From positions 1 to 64,000 of the forward strand of contig JACRDC010000036.1 of assembly GCA_016218705.1 (NCBI GenBank): 64,000 nucleotides of DNA. The letters are read 5' to 3'. A model generated the notes under the pieces. It ran no database searches. It saw nothing but the letters and a program-made list of their open reading frames with translations, and was not told the origin of the DNA. This document shows positions 41,807 to 50,891 of this stretch, one piece after another. The stretch is from Desulfarculus sp. (GTDB lineage: Bacteria > Desulfobacterota > Desulfarculia > Desulfarculales > Desulfarculaceae). How positions within the stretch are numbered: position 1 is the first letter of the stretch; every line of letters starts with the position of its first letter. The position numbers were made by a program, and so were the translations under genes.

Positions 41807-42919
41807 GTGCACCGACAAGCCCTGACCGAAGACACCTTCTACCTCAACCTGGGGCCGCAACACCCCAGCACCCACGGCGTGCTGCGCCTCTTGCTCAGGC
41901 TGGACGGCGAGCGCATCGTGGAATGCCAGCCCATCCTGGGCTATAGCCACCGGGGCCACGAGCACATGGCCCAGAACCGCACCTATTTGCAATTCATGCC
42001 CAACCCCTGCCGCATGGACTACCTCTCGGGGCTGATGTACAACCACGCCTACTGCCTGGCCCTGGAGCGGGCCTGCGGCCTGGAGGTGCCCGCGCGCGCC
42101 GAGCACCTCCGCGTGATCTGCGCCGAGCTGAACCGCATCAGTAGCCACCTGTTGTGGTTCGGGGCCTACCTCATGGACCTGGGGGCCTTCACGCCCTTTC
42201 TCTACGCCTTCGACGACCGCGAGGACATCCTGGCCATCCTGGGCCTGGCCACCGGCAGCCGGCTCACCTATAGCTACTGCCGCTTCGGCGGGGTTAGGGA
42301 CGACGTGGGCCAGGACTTCCTGGAGGGCATCAGGGCCTTCATCCCCAAGATGCGCGCCCGGCTCAAGGACTACGACACCCTGGTGACCAGGAACGTCATC
42401 TTCGTCAACCGCACCCAGGGAGTGGGTGTCATCAGCCCCGAGTTGGCCCGGGCCCACGCGCTGACCGGCCCCTGCCTGCGGGCCAGCGGGGTGGGCTACG
42501 ACATCCGCAAGGCCGAGCCCTACGGCCTCTATCCCGAGCTGGACTTCGACATCCCGGTGCGCGCCGGCGGCGACTGCCTGGACCGCTACCTGGTGCGTGT
42601 CCTGGAGATCGAGCAGAGCCTGCGCATAATCGAGCAGGCCATGGCCCGCCTGCCCGGGGGACCGGTCAAGGCCACGGGCGTGCCCCAGTTCATCACCCCG
42701 CCGCCGGGCCTCTACCACACGAGCTACGAGACGGCCCGGGGCCACCTGGGCATCTTCCTGGCCGCCGATGGCACCCGGGTACCCTATCGCCTCAAGTTCC
42801 GGGTGCCCTCCTTCGGCAACCTGGGCATTCTGCCGAAGCTCTTGCCCGGCACCCTGGTGGCCGACACCATCGCCATCCTGGGCAGCATGGACGTGGTCAT
42901 GCCCGAGATAGACCGCTGA
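41807..42919 (+). CDS. nuoD: NADH-quinone oxidoreductase subunit D
   Basis: 370 residues from a GTG start (GGGAGGGCGAGG upstream). The N terminus LNLGPQHPSTHGVLRLLLRLDGE is the NuoD/49-kDa signature; it corresponds to the large subunit of [NiFe] hydrogenases without metal ligands and forms the quinone-binding cavity with NuoB. GYSHRGHEHMAQNRTYLQ and the C-terminal DVVMPEIDR ending are typical. Full length. Confidence 0.96.
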   Translation: MHRQALTEDTFYLNLGPQHPSTHGVLRLLLRLDGERIVECQPILGYSHRGHEHMAQNRTYLQFMPNPCRMDYLSGLMYNHAYCLALERACGLEVPARAEHLRVICAELNRISSHLLWFGAYLMDLGAFTPFLYAFDDREDILAILGLATGSRLTYSYCRFGGVRDDVGQDFLEGIRAFIPKMRARLKDYDTLVTRNVIFVNRTQGVGVISPELARAHALTGPCLRASGVGYDIRKAEPYGLYPELDFDIPVRAGGDCLDRYLVRVLEIEQSLRIIEQAMARLPGGPVKATGVPQFITPPPGLYHTSYETARGHLGIFLAADGTRVPYRLKFRVPSFGNLGILPKLLPGTLVADTIAILGSMDVVMPEIDR

Positions 42920-42949
42920 CCCCTTTTTAGGGAGGACGCCCCAAGCGCC

Positions 42950-43960
42950 ATGGCCTGGCTGAGCAACATACCCGCGACGGTCTGGGAGGGGCTGCGGGCC
43001 TTCCTGGGTCCCCTGGCCCTGACCATGATCGTGGGGCTCTTGCTGACCCTGGGCTGGGTGCAGGTCAACGCCCTGTTTTTGGTGTGGCTGGAGCGCAAGG
43101 TGGCCGGGCACATCCAGTTGCGCATCGGCCCCAAGGAGGTCGGCCCCTTCGGCCTGCTGCAAACCTTGGTGGACGGCGTCAAGCTCCTGGGCAAGGAGCT
43201 GATAACCCCGGCGCCGGTGAGCTGGCCGCTGTTCGTCCTGAGCCCCATCCTGGTCTTCGCGCCGGTGCTGGTCTCCTTCGTGGTCATCCCCTTCGGCCCA
43301 GGCACGCAGATACGCGACCTAAACGTGGGGCTGATGCTCATCTTCGCCTTCGGTGGGCTGGGCGTGCTGGCCATCCTCATGGGAGGGTGGGCCAGCAACA
43401 ACAAGTACGCCCTCTTGGGGGCCATCCGCTCGGTGGCCCAGAACGTGGCCTACGAGATACCGCTCTTGTTGTCGGCCATGAGCGTGGTCATCATGGCCGG
43501 CTCTCTTAGCTTCCAGGCCATCGTGCAGGCCCAGGAGGGCCTGTGGTACGTCTTCTGCCAGCCGGTGGCGGCGCTTCTTTACCTGGTGGGGGCCACGGCC
43601 GAGACCAACCGCGCGCCCTTCGACATCCCCGAGGCCGAGAGCGAGCTGGTGGCCGGATTCCACACCGAGTACTCGGGCATGCGCTTCGCCCTGTTCTTCC
43701 TGGCCGAGTACACCAACATGTTCATCGTGGCCTCGGTGGCCACGGCCCTGTTCTTCGGCGGCTGGCGCGGTCCCTTCTGGCCCGGGCCCTGGTGGTTTCT
43801 GCTCAAGGTCTACCTGCTCATCTTCGTGGTCATCTGGGTACGCTGGACTTTTCCCCGGCTACGCTTCGACCAGCTCATGAACTTCGCCTGGAAATACATG
43901 ATCCCCATCGCGGTGCTCAACCTCATGGTCACGGCGGTGGTACTGAAGATAGTGCGCTAG
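42950..43960 (+). CDS. nuoH: NADH-quinone oxidoreductase subunit H
   Basis: 336 residues, about eight helices. [34 protein letters not shown] and the loop [26 protein letters not shown] are diagnostic. It links the peripheral arm to the proton-pumping membrane arm and contributes to the quinone channel. 30 bp after nuoD, 7 bp before nuoI; in canonical operons nuoEFG would lie between D and H, and they are absent at this place. Confidence 0.96.
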   Translation: MAWLSNIPATVWEGLRAFLGPLALTMIVGLLLTLGWVQVNALFLVWLERKVAGHIQLRIGPKEVGPFGLLQTLVDGVKLLGKELITPAPVSWPLFVLSPILVFAPVLVSFVVIPFGPGTQIRDLNVGLMLIFAFGGLGVLAILMGGWASNNKYALLGAIRSVAQNVAYEIPLLLSAMSVVIMAGSLSFQAIVQAQEGLWYVFCQPVAALLYLVGATAETNRAPFDIPEAESELVAGFHTEYSGMRFALFFLAEYTNMFIVASVATALFFGGWRGPFWPGPWWFLLKVYLLIFVVIWVRWTFPRLRFDQLMNFAWKYMIPIAVLNLMVTAVVLKIVR

Positions 43961-43967
43961 GAGGGGC

Positions 43968-44417
43968 ATGAACGCTCTGCTTAACTACGTGCGCGAGGTG
44001 ATCGGTGGGACCTGGAGCCTGGCCACGGGCATGGGCGTGACCATGCGCTACATGTTCAAGCCCGTGACCACCGTGCAGTATCCCCGCCAGCGGCTGCCCC
44101 TGCCGGCGGCCTTTCGCGGACCCATCGAGCTGGTGCGCCTGGAGGGCGGCGATCACCGTTGCGTGGCCTGCGGCGAGTGTTTTCGCACCTGCCCCAGCGG
44201 AGTCATCAAGGTGCAGGGCCACAAGAGCGTGGCCGCTAGCCGCAATCAAGGCCGCTTCTACTTCATTGACTTCGCGCGCTGCTCCCTGTGCGGTCTTTGC
44301 GTGGAGGTCTGCCCCGAGGGGGCCTTGCGCTTCTCCCGCGACTACGAGCAGTGCGGCCTAAGCTCCCTGGTGGGCGTGCAGGACCTCATGGCCAAGCTCA
44401 AGGAGGAACACCCATGA
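43968..44417 (+). CDS. nuoI: NADH-quinone oxidoreductase subunit I
   Basis: 149 residues with two [4Fe-4S] ferredoxin motifs, CVACGECFRTCPSG (about 66-79) and CSLCGLCVEVCPEG (about 105-118), binding clusters N6a and N6b that carry electrons to N2 in NuoB. An amphipathic N terminus (LNYVREVIGGTWSLATGMGVTMRYMF) anchors it to the membrane arm. Stop overlaps nuoJ start. Confidence 0.95.
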   Translation: MNALLNYVREVIGGTWSLATGMGVTMRYMFKPVTTVQYPRQRLPLPAAFRGPIELVRLEGGDHRCVACGECFRTCPSGVIKVQGHKSVAASRNQGRFYFIDFARCSLCGLCVEVCPEGALRFSRDYEQCGLSSLVGVQDLMAKLKEEHP

Positions 44418-44968
44418 CCCCGGTGATGGGCGAATACATCCGCCCCGAGGCCGTGGCCTGGGCGGCCTTCATCTTGGTCACCGCCTTGACCTTCGTGGGC
44501 GCGCTCATCGCGGTGTTGCCGCGCAACATCATCTATAACGTCTTCGGCCTGGCCACCTGCATCCTGGGGGTGGCGGGGCTGTTCATCTTTTTGGGCAGCG
44601 AGTTCCTGGCCATGATGGAGATACTCATCTACATCGGCGCCATCAGCATCGCCATCGTGTTCGCCATCATGCTCAGCCAGCCCATGCACGTGCAGATTCC
44701 GCCGGCCTGGCGCCCCAAGCTCTACCTGTCCTTCGCGGTCAGCGCCGTGGTCTTCGTGGCCTTCAGCATCATCGTGCTGCGCACCCCCTGGGAGGTGGCC
44801 CTGGAGCGCGGCCAGGACTGGACGGTCAGGCGCCTGGGCGAACTGTTCCTCACCCGCTACGAGCTGTTGTTCGAGCTGATCTCCCTGGCGCTCTTGGTGG
44901 CCATCATCGGGGCCATCATCACGGCGGCGGCCCTGGGCGGCGGGCGCAAGTCGGAGGGCGGCTCATGA
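44414..44968 (+). CDS. nuoJ: NADH-quinone oxidoreductase subunit J
   Basis: 184 residues from ATG 44414 (ATGA overlap with nuoI), five predicted helices. TM3 with FLAMMEILIYIGAISIAIVFAIML is the conserved segment, including the pi-bulge region implicated in coupling. Overlaps nuoK by four bases. Confidence 0.94.
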   Translation: MTPVMGEYIRPEAVAWAAFILVTALTFVGALIAVLPRNIIYNVFGLATCILGVAGLFIFLGSEFLAMMEILIYIGAISIAIVFAIMLSQPMHVQIPPAWRPKLYLSFAVSAVVFVAFSIIVLRTPWEVALERGQDWTVRRLGELFLTRYELLFELISLALLVAIIGAIITAAALGGGRKSEGGS

Positions 44969-45273
44969 ACAGCCTGCATACCTATCTCTTCATCGCCCTG
45001 GTGCTCTTTTGCATAGGACTGTTCGGGCTTCTTAAGCGGCGCTCGCTCATCGGCATGCTCATCAGCGTGGAGCTGATGCTCAACGGCGCGGGGCTGAACT
45101 TCATGGCCTTCAACCGCTTCCTGGCCCCGGACCCGGCCGTGGGGCAGGTGGCGGTGCTGTTCATCATGGGCATCGCCGCCGCCGAGGCGGCCATCGCCTT
45201 GAGCCTGATACTGGCCCTGTTCCGCAAGATACGCTCCGTCAACGTGGAGCAGGCCCGGCAACTGAAGGGATGA
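44965..45273 (+). CDS. nuoK: NADH-quinone oxidoreductase subunit K
   Basis: 102 residues, three helices. The conserved Glu lies in SVELMLNGAGLNFMAF and the second acidic position in AAAEAAIALSLIL. Standard length. Overlaps nuoJ and nuoL by four bases each. Confidence 0.95.
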   Translation: MNSLHTYLFIALVLFCIGLFGLLKRRSLIGMLISVELMLNGAGLNFMAFNRFLAPDPAVGQVAVLFIMGIAAAEAAIALSLILALFRKIRSVNVEQARQLKG

Positions 45274-47177
45274 CCATGGACCCCGTGGCGCCCAATGGCA
45301 ATGAGCTTCTCCTGGCCCTCCTGGCCATGGGCCTGCCGCTGTTGTCCTTCTTCCTGGTCTTCTTCGTCACGCGGCCTTGGGTGAACCTCTCCTGCGCGGT
45401 CAGCCTGGTCTGCTCGGGCCTGCCGCTCTCGGCGGCGGTATGGCTGCTGGCCGGCCACTGGCGCATGGAGGCGCCCATCCTCTGGCAACTGACCTGGATG
45501 GAGGGCGGCGGCGCGCTGGTCACCTTCGGCTTTTTGCTGGACCCCTTGAGCCTGTTGATGCTGGTGATCGTCACGGCGGTTAGCTTTTTGGTGCAAGTCT
45601 ACAGCCTGGGCTACATGGCCGGCGACCCGGGCAAGGCCAAGTACTACGCCTTCCTGTCCTTGTTCGCCTGGTCCATGATCAGCCTGGTGCTGGCCTCGGG
45701 GCTGATGCAGCTCTACATCTTCTGGGAGCTGGTGGGGCTGTCGAGCTACCTACTCATCGGCTTCTGGCACCACAAGTTCAGCGCCAGCCAGGCCGGCAAG
45801 AAGGCCTTCGTCATGACCCGCCTGGGCGACCTGGGCTTCTTCCTGGGCATCATAGTGCTGCTCCTTAACCTGGGCGATCTGTCCATCCTGGGCTTGAACC
45901 AGCAGGCCGCCGCGCGCTTGACCCCAGGGCTCTTGACCGCCAGCGCGCTTCTGATCTTCTGCGGCGTGGTGGGCAAGAGCGCCCAGTTCCCCCTGCTCAC
46001 CTGGCTGCCCGACGCCATGGAAGGCCCCACGCCGGTCAGCGCGTTGTTGCACTCGGCCACCATGGTGGCCGCCGGCGTGTACCTGGTCAGCCGGCTTTTC
46101 CCCTTCTACCAGGGCTCGCCCCAGGCCCTGGGCTGGGTGCTCGTGATCGGAACCGTCACCATGCTGCTCTCCTCCACCATGGCCATGGTGGCCGAGGACA
46201 TCAAGCAGGTCTGGGCCTACTCCACGGTGAGCCAACTGGGCTTCATGCTCATGGGCCTGGGCGCCGGCGGCTATTTCGCGGGTGTGTATCACCTGGCCAC
46301 CCACGCCGCCTTCAAGGCGCTGTTGTTCCTGTGCTCGGGCGTGTTCATCCACCAATACGCCACCAACGACTTCTTCGCCATGGCCCGGGCCGGGGCGCGG
46401 GGCCTCAAGGTGCCCATGCTCACCCTGACCCTGGCCGGGGCGGCGCTGTCGGGGGTGTGGCCCCTGGCCGGCTTCTTCAGCAAGGAGACGGTGCTCGCCG
46501 CCCTGGCCGAGCTGCCCAACCCGGCCTGGCTGTGGCTGGGCATCCTGGGCGCGGGGCTCACCGCCTACTACACCTTCCGCCTCTTGTTCGTGATGTGGCG
46601 GCCCCGGCGGCTGGAGCCGCCGCCCGAGCACGGCGAGCGTGCAGGGCATGGGGCGCACGAGGGCCACGGCGCGGCGGTGTACTGGGTCATGGCCGCGCCG
46701 CTGTTGGTGCTGGCCGCGCTCACGGTGTTGCTGGGCGCCGCCGGGCCGGCCTTGCAGTCCTTCCTGGCCTGGGGGCGGCCCCTGCCCGCCGGGGCGCATC
46801 ACACCTGGCTGGTCTGGGCCTCGGTGTTGGTGGTGGCCACTGGCGCGGGCCTGGCCTGGCTGGAGTTCGGCCGGGCCGGCGCGGCCCAGCAGGGTTTTTT
46901 AAGCCGCATGCCCGGCCTATGGAACCTCTTCGCCAACCGCTGGTATCTGGACTGGCTCTACCGCTGGCTGCTGGACCACGTGGTCTACGGCCTCTTCAGC
47001 CGGCTGTTCACCTTGAACGACCGGCGGGTGGTGGACGGCGGCATAGATGGCTTCTGCCGGGCCACCCTGGGGGCGGGCTGGCTGTTTAGCCTGCTGCAAA
47101 GCGGGCTACTGCAATACAACCTGTTCACCATGGTGTTGGTCATGGCCCTGGTGGGCCTGTATTTCCTCCTGGTGTGA
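45270..47177 (+). CDS. nuoL: NADH-quinone oxidoreductase subunit L
   Basis: 635 residues, about fifteen helices plus the long C-terminal lateral helix. Antiporter-type motifs include FWELVGLSSYLLIGFW, KSAQFPLLTWLPDAMEGPTPVSALLHSATMVAAG and the Lys/His-bearing TM7-TM8 region. One of three Mrp-antiporter-like proton channels. ATG 45270 overlaps nuoK; ATG 45276 is a minor alternative. Confidence 0.95.
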   Translation: MTMDPVAPNGNELLLALLAMGLPLLSFFLVFFVTRPWVNLSCAVSLVCSGLPLSAAVWLLAGHWRMEAPILWQLTWMEGGGALVTFGFLLDPLSLLMLVIVTAVSFLVQVYSLGYMAGDPGKAKYYAFLSLFAWSMISLVLASGLMQLYIFWELVGLSSYLLIGFWHHKFSASQAGKKAFVMTRLGDLGFFLGIIVLLLNLGDLSILGLNQQAAARLTPGLLTASALLIFCGVVGKSAQFPLLTWLPDAMEGPTPVSALLHSATMVAAGVYLVSRLFPFYQGSPQALGWVLVIGTVTMLLSSTMAMVAEDIKQVWAYSTVSQLGFMLMGLGAGGYFAGVYHLATHAAFKALLFLCSGVFIHQYATNDFFAMARAGARGLKVPMLTLTLAGAALSGVWPLAGFFSKETVLAALAELPNPAWLWLGILGAGLTAYYTFRLLFVMWRPRRLEPPPEHGERAGHGAHEGHGAAVYWVMAAPLLVLAALTVLLGAAGPALQSFLAWGRPLPAGAHHTWLVWASVLVVATGAGLAWLEFGRAGAAQQGFLSRMPGLWNLFANRWYLDWLYRWLLDHVVYGLFSRLFTLNDRRVVDGGIDGFCRATLGAGWLFSLLQSGLLQYNLFTMVLVMALVGLYFLLV

Positions 47178-47184
47178 GGCGGGC

Positions 47185-48651
47185 GTGAACGCTGGCTTCC
47201 CATATCTGTCGGCCATACTGCTGGCGCCCGCCCTGGGCATGCTGGTGATCCTGCTGTTGCCCCACGGCAACCAACGGGCGGTGCGCTGGGTGTCGCTGGT
47301 TTCGGCGGTCATCTGCCTGGCGCTGTCGGTCTATCTCTATGCCGCCTACGACCGCGCCGCCGCCGGCCTGCAATTCGTGGAGCGCGCCTCCTGGGTGCCC
47401 AGTCTGGGCATCTTCTACTATCTGGCCGTGGACGGCATCAACCTGCCCATGGTGCTCCTGACCAGCATCGTGTTCTTCACCGGCGTGTGGACCATGTGGG
47501 ACCTCCAGCACCGCGTCAAGGAATTCTTCGCCCTGATGCTCCTGATGGTGGTGGGCGTCTACGGCGTGTTCCTGTCGCTGGACCTGTTCTTCCTCTTTGT
47601 GTGGTACGACGTCTCGCTGTTTCCCATGTATCCGCTGATCGCCATCTGGGGCTCCACGCGCAAGGAGTACGGCGCCCTCAAGCTGACTCTTTATCTGCTG
47701 GCCGGCTCGGCCCTGGTGCTGCCGGGCATACTCTACGTCTACTTCCAGAGCGGGCTGTTCACCTTTGACCTGGTGCAGATCGCCCAGGCGGGCCTGCCCG
47801 TGGAGGCGCAATACCTGGGCTTTTTCCTGTTCCTCTTCGGCTTCGGGGTGCTGGCGGGCCTGTGGCCATTCCACACCTGGTCGCCGGTGGGCCACGTGGC
47901 CGCGCCCACGGCGGTGAGCATGATCCACGCCGGCGTGCTGATGAAGCTGGGGGCCTACGGCGTTCTTCGCGTGGGCATGTTCCTCTGCCCGCAGGGCCTC
48001 GGTGACTGGTCGCCCCTGTTCGCGCTCCTGGCCACGGTGGGCATCGTCTACGGGGCCTTCGTGGGCCTGGCTCAAACCGACCTGAAGTATGTCATCGGCT
48101 ACTCCTCGGTGAGCCACATGGGTCTGGTCAGCCTGGGCCTGGCCACCATGAGCCAGGGCGGGTTGAGCGGCGCGGTCTTCCAGATGTTCGCCCACGGCAT
48201 CATGACCGCCCTGTTCTTCTCCAGCGTGGGTCATATCTACGACCGCACCCACACCAAGCTCATCCCCGAGCTGGGCGGCATGGCCAAGGTCATGCCCCGG
48301 GCCAGCTTCTTCTTCATCCTGGCGGCCTTGGCCGGCATCGGCGTGCCCTGCCTGGCCAGCTTCTGGGCCGAGCTCTTGGTCTTCATCGCCGGCTACCGGG
48401 CCTATCCCGTGCTGGGCGTTTGCGCGGTGCTGGGGCTGGTGGTCAGCGCCCTGTTCATGCTGCGCGTGGTGCAGAAGACCTTCTACGGCGTCAAGAACGA
48501 GCGCTTCGCCCAAGCCGGCGACATGACCATGGTCATGATCGTGCCCCGTGCGCTGTTGGCCGGCACCATCCTGCTCTTCGGCCTGCTGCCGCGTCTGGCC
48601 CTGGACTTGATAAACACCGGGGTGGCGCCCCTGGTGGGGATGTTCAAGTGA
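47185..48651 (+). CDS. nuoM: NADH-quinone oxidoreductase subunit M
   Basis: 488 residues from GTG 47185 (GAGGCGGG upstream), 7 bp after nuoL; the open frame extends further upstream into nuoL but without support. Antiporter motifs: FFLFVWYDVSLFPMYPLI with the key Glu replaced by Asp in the WYD position compared with the usual WE, GLWPFHTWSPVGHVAAPTAVSMIHAGVLMKLGAYG and YSSVSHMG. The Glu-to-Asp change at TM5 is conservative. Stop overlaps nuoN. Confidence 0.94.
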   Translation: MNAGFPYLSAILLAPALGMLVILLLPHGNQRAVRWVSLVSAVICLALSVYLYAAYDRAAAGLQFVERASWVPSLGIFYYLAVDGINLPMVLLTSIVFFTGVWTMWDLQHRVKEFFALMLLMVVGVYGVFLSLDLFFLFVWYDVSLFPMYPLIAIWGSTRKEYGALKLTLYLLAGSALVLPGILYVYFQSGLFTFDLVQIAQAGLPVEAQYLGFFLFLFGFGVLAGLWPFHTWSPVGHVAAPTAVSMIHAGVLMKLGAYGVLRVGMFLCPQGLGDWSPLFALLATVGIVYGAFVGLAQTDLKYVIGYSSVSHMGLVSLGLATMSQGGLSGAVFQMFAHGIMTALFFSSVGHIYDRTHTKLIPELGGMAKVMPRASFFFILAALAGIGVPCLASFWAELLVFIAGYRAYPVLGVCAVLGLVVSALFMLRVVQKTFYGVKNERFAQAGDMTMVMIVPRALLAGTILLFGLLPRLALDLINTGVAPLVGMFK

Positions 48652-50075
48652 TGGCCGGCGACCTGCTACTCTTCCTGCCCGAGGCGGCCTGCCTGCTCAT
48701 GGCGCTGGCGCTGTTTGGCCTGTCGCTGCCCAGGGTCCAGGACCAGCGGCGCGTCCACTCCTGGACCATGGGCCTGTCGCTGGTGATGGTGGCCGCCGGC
48801 CTGGCCGGGCTCTTCCAGGAGGGCTCGCTGTTTTTCGAGGCCTACCGGGTGGACCTCTTCAGCCAGTTCTTCAAGCTGCTCCTGGCCGTGGCCCTGTTCC
48901 TGGTGCTTAGCATCTGCCGCCAACTGACCGGCGTGGAGGAACGCTACCAGCCCGAGTTCTTCCTTTTCCTCACCACCTGCACCCTGGGCATGATGCTCAT
49001 GGTCAGCGCCGTGGAGCTGATGACCCTCTACGTGGCCCTGGAGCTGTCGTCCTTCTCGCTCTACATCCTGGTGCCCCTGCGCAGTGGCGACAACATAGAC
49101 GTGGAGGCCGGGGTCAAGTACCTGTTCATCGGCATCACCGCCTCCTGCGTGATGCTCTTTGGCATGAGCTATATCTTCGGCGCGGTGCACAGCACCTACC
49201 TGGCCAAGATCGCCGCCACCCTGCCCCTGTGGATACATCAGCCCGGCGCGGTGATCGGCCTGCTGCTGACCCTGTCGGGCCTGCTCTTCAAGCTGGCGGC
49301 CTTCCCCTTCCACTTCTGGGCCCCGGACGTCTACCAGGGCGCGGCCAACCAGGTCACCACCTACATCGCCACGGCCAGCAAGGCCGCCGCCGTGGCGCTC
49401 TTGATAAGGCTCACCGCCCTGAGCGCCGGCACCAGCCTGTACCTCTTGGACGTGCTCATGGCCCTGTGCGTGGCCTCCATGACCCTGGGCAACCTGGCGG
49501 CCATGGTACAGAGCGACCTCAAGCGCATGCTGGCCTACAGCTCGGTGGCCCACGCCGGCTACGTGCTGATGGGCGTCTTAACCATGACCCGCCTGGGCTA
49601 CAGCTCGGCCATGTTCTACAGCCTGGCCTACATGGTGATGAACTTCGCGGCCTTCATGGTGGTGGTCAAGGTGGCCAGTGGGGGCCAGGACCTCAAGATA
49701 AGCGACCTGGCCGGCCTGCACCGGCGCGCCCCGTTGTTGGCCCTGACGCTGATGCTGGCCCTGTTCTCCCTGGCTGGCATACCGCCCACGGTGGGATTCA
49801 CGGGCAAGTTTTTGGTCTTCGCGGCGGCCATGCAAGACGGCCACTTCTGGTTGGTGCTGGTGGGCATGATAAACGCCACCTTGAGCCTCTACTACTACCT
49901 GATGGTCATCAAGGCGGCCTACCTGGCCGAGCCGGCGGGGCCGCGGGAGGCCCTGGCTGTCAGCGGCCCCACGCGGGCGCTCAACTACGCCCTGATCGCC
50001 GCCATGGTCTATCTGGGCCTGTTCCCGCGCCAGGTGCTGGAGCTGGCCGAGCAGGCCGTGCGCAATATCTTTTAA
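48651..50075 (+). CDS. nuoN: NADH-quinone oxidoreductase subunit N
   Basis: 474 residues from ATG 48651, sharing one base with the nuoM stop. Motifs: VELMTLYVALELSSFSLYIL, LLFKLAAFPFHFWAPDVYQGAANQVTTYIATASKAAAV and MLAYSSVAHAGYVLMG. Third antiporter-like subunit, fourteen helices. Followed after 15 bp by the atypical electron-input genes. Confidence 0.95.
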   Translation: MAGDLLLFLPEAACLLMALALFGLSLPRVQDQRRVHSWTMGLSLVMVAAGLAGLFQEGSLFFEAYRVDLFSQFFKLLLAVALFLVLSICRQLTGVEERYQPEFFLFLTTCTLGMMLMVSAVELMTLYVALELSSFSLYILVPLRSGDNIDVEAGVKYLFIGITASCVMLFGMSYIFGAVHSTYLAKIAATLPLWIHQPGAVIGLLLTLSGLLFKLAAFPFHFWAPDVYQGAANQVTTYIATASKAAAVALLIRLTALSAGTSLYLLDVLMALCVASMTLGNLAAMVQSDLKRMLAYSSVAHAGYVLMGVLTMTRLGYSSAMFYSLAYMVMNFAAFMVVVKVASGGQDLKISDLAGLHRRAPLLALTLMLALFSLAGIPPTVGFTGKFLVFAAAMQDGHFWLVLVGMINATLSLYYYLMVIKAAYLAEPAGPREALAVSGPTRALNYALIAAMVYLGLFPRQVLELAEQAVRNIF

Positions 50076-50090
50076 GGCAGGGGATCCGCC

Positions 50091-50891
50091 ATGTGGCGCC
50101 GTATCGCCAACGACCTCAACCCGCCCCGCCCCGGCCAGCCCAGGCAACCCGGGGCCGCGCCGGCTGGCGGGCCGGGCGGGGTGGCCGCGCCCCAGGCCGC
50201 CGGCCTCAAGGTGTCGCGCTACACCTTCTGCCAGCACGGCCAGTGCCCAAAGAGCGCCGCCCTGGCCGCCAACCTGCGCCGCGAGGCCGCCCGCCAGGGC
50301 CTGGCCCTGGAGCTGGCCCCGGCCCTGACCCTCTGCCAAGGCGCCTGCCAGGACGGACCCTTCCTGGGCCTGCCCCAACTGGACCTGTTCTACGCCGGCG
50401 TCACCCCCTCCGAAGCCGGCGCCCTGCTGGCCGAGACTTCCTTGGCCGGGCGCCTGGTCTTCCGGCGCCTGTATTTGGACCCCACGGTGGTGACCGACAG
50501 CCGCGTCATCTTCGAGCGCCACCAAGGCACCCTGGTGGCCATGGAGGCCGGCTACTGCCTGGTGGGCTTGGTCACTTATCTTTTTGAGTTCAACGCCGCC
50601 GAAAGCTGCGGCAAGTGCTACCCCTGCCGCTTGGGCGTGCACCTCATCCACCGCCTGCTGCGGGGCATCCTGGCCGGCCAGGGCGGCGAGGCCGGCCTGG
50701 AGCGCCTGGTCCAGGCCACCCGAGCCCTGGCCCAGGCCGGCTACTGCCAGTTTGGCGAGCGCATAACCGAGCCCCTGCGTTTGGCGCTGGGCATGGCCCG
50801 GCCCGTGTTCCAGCGCCACCTGGACCAGGGCGGCTGCGCGGCTGGCGAGCGCCACCTCTGGCCGGCCAGCCCCGGGGAGAGCGCGCAATGA
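50091..50891 (+). CDS. Minimal NuoE/NuoF hybrid lacking the FMN domain
   Basis: 266 residues. After a Pro/Gly-rich leader (1-38), a thioredoxin-like [2Fe-2S] ferredoxin domain has all four ligands (Cys47, Cys52, Cys82, Cys86 in TFCQHGQC and LCQGACQDGPF), as in the C-terminal half of NuoE or the N terminus of HoxF-type NuoF. After a short linker, ESCGKCYPCRLG (171-182) with a fourth Cys at about 219 is the NuoF C-terminal N3 cluster domain. The NADH/FMN-binding Rossmann region (GRGGxGFPxGxKW) and SLBB domain of NuoF, about 280 residues, are absent. So electrons could pass through its clusters but it cannot oxidise NADH. It is translationally coupled to the NuoG/GltD fusion, which supplies another flavin site. 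Confidence 0.85.
   Translation: MWRRIANDLNPPRPGQPRQPGAAPAGGPGGVAAPQAAGLKVSRYTFCQHGQCPKSAALAANLRREAARQGLALELAPALTLCQGACQDGPFLGLPQLDLFYAGVTPSEAGALLAETSLAGRLVFRRLYLDPTVVTDSRVIFERHQGTLVAMEAGYCLVGLVTYLFEFNAAESCGKCYPCRLGVHLIHRLLRGILAGQGGEAGLERLVQATRALAQAGYCQFGERITEPLRLALGMARPVFQRHLDQGGCAAGERHLWPASPGESAQ

Noticed and set aside
50091-50891. NuoE/F hybrid as a decayed nuoF pseudogene
   Set aside because: All eight cluster Cys ligands are intact, the frame is clean and it overlaps the start of the next gene; a pseudogene would not keep these while losing one domain precisely.
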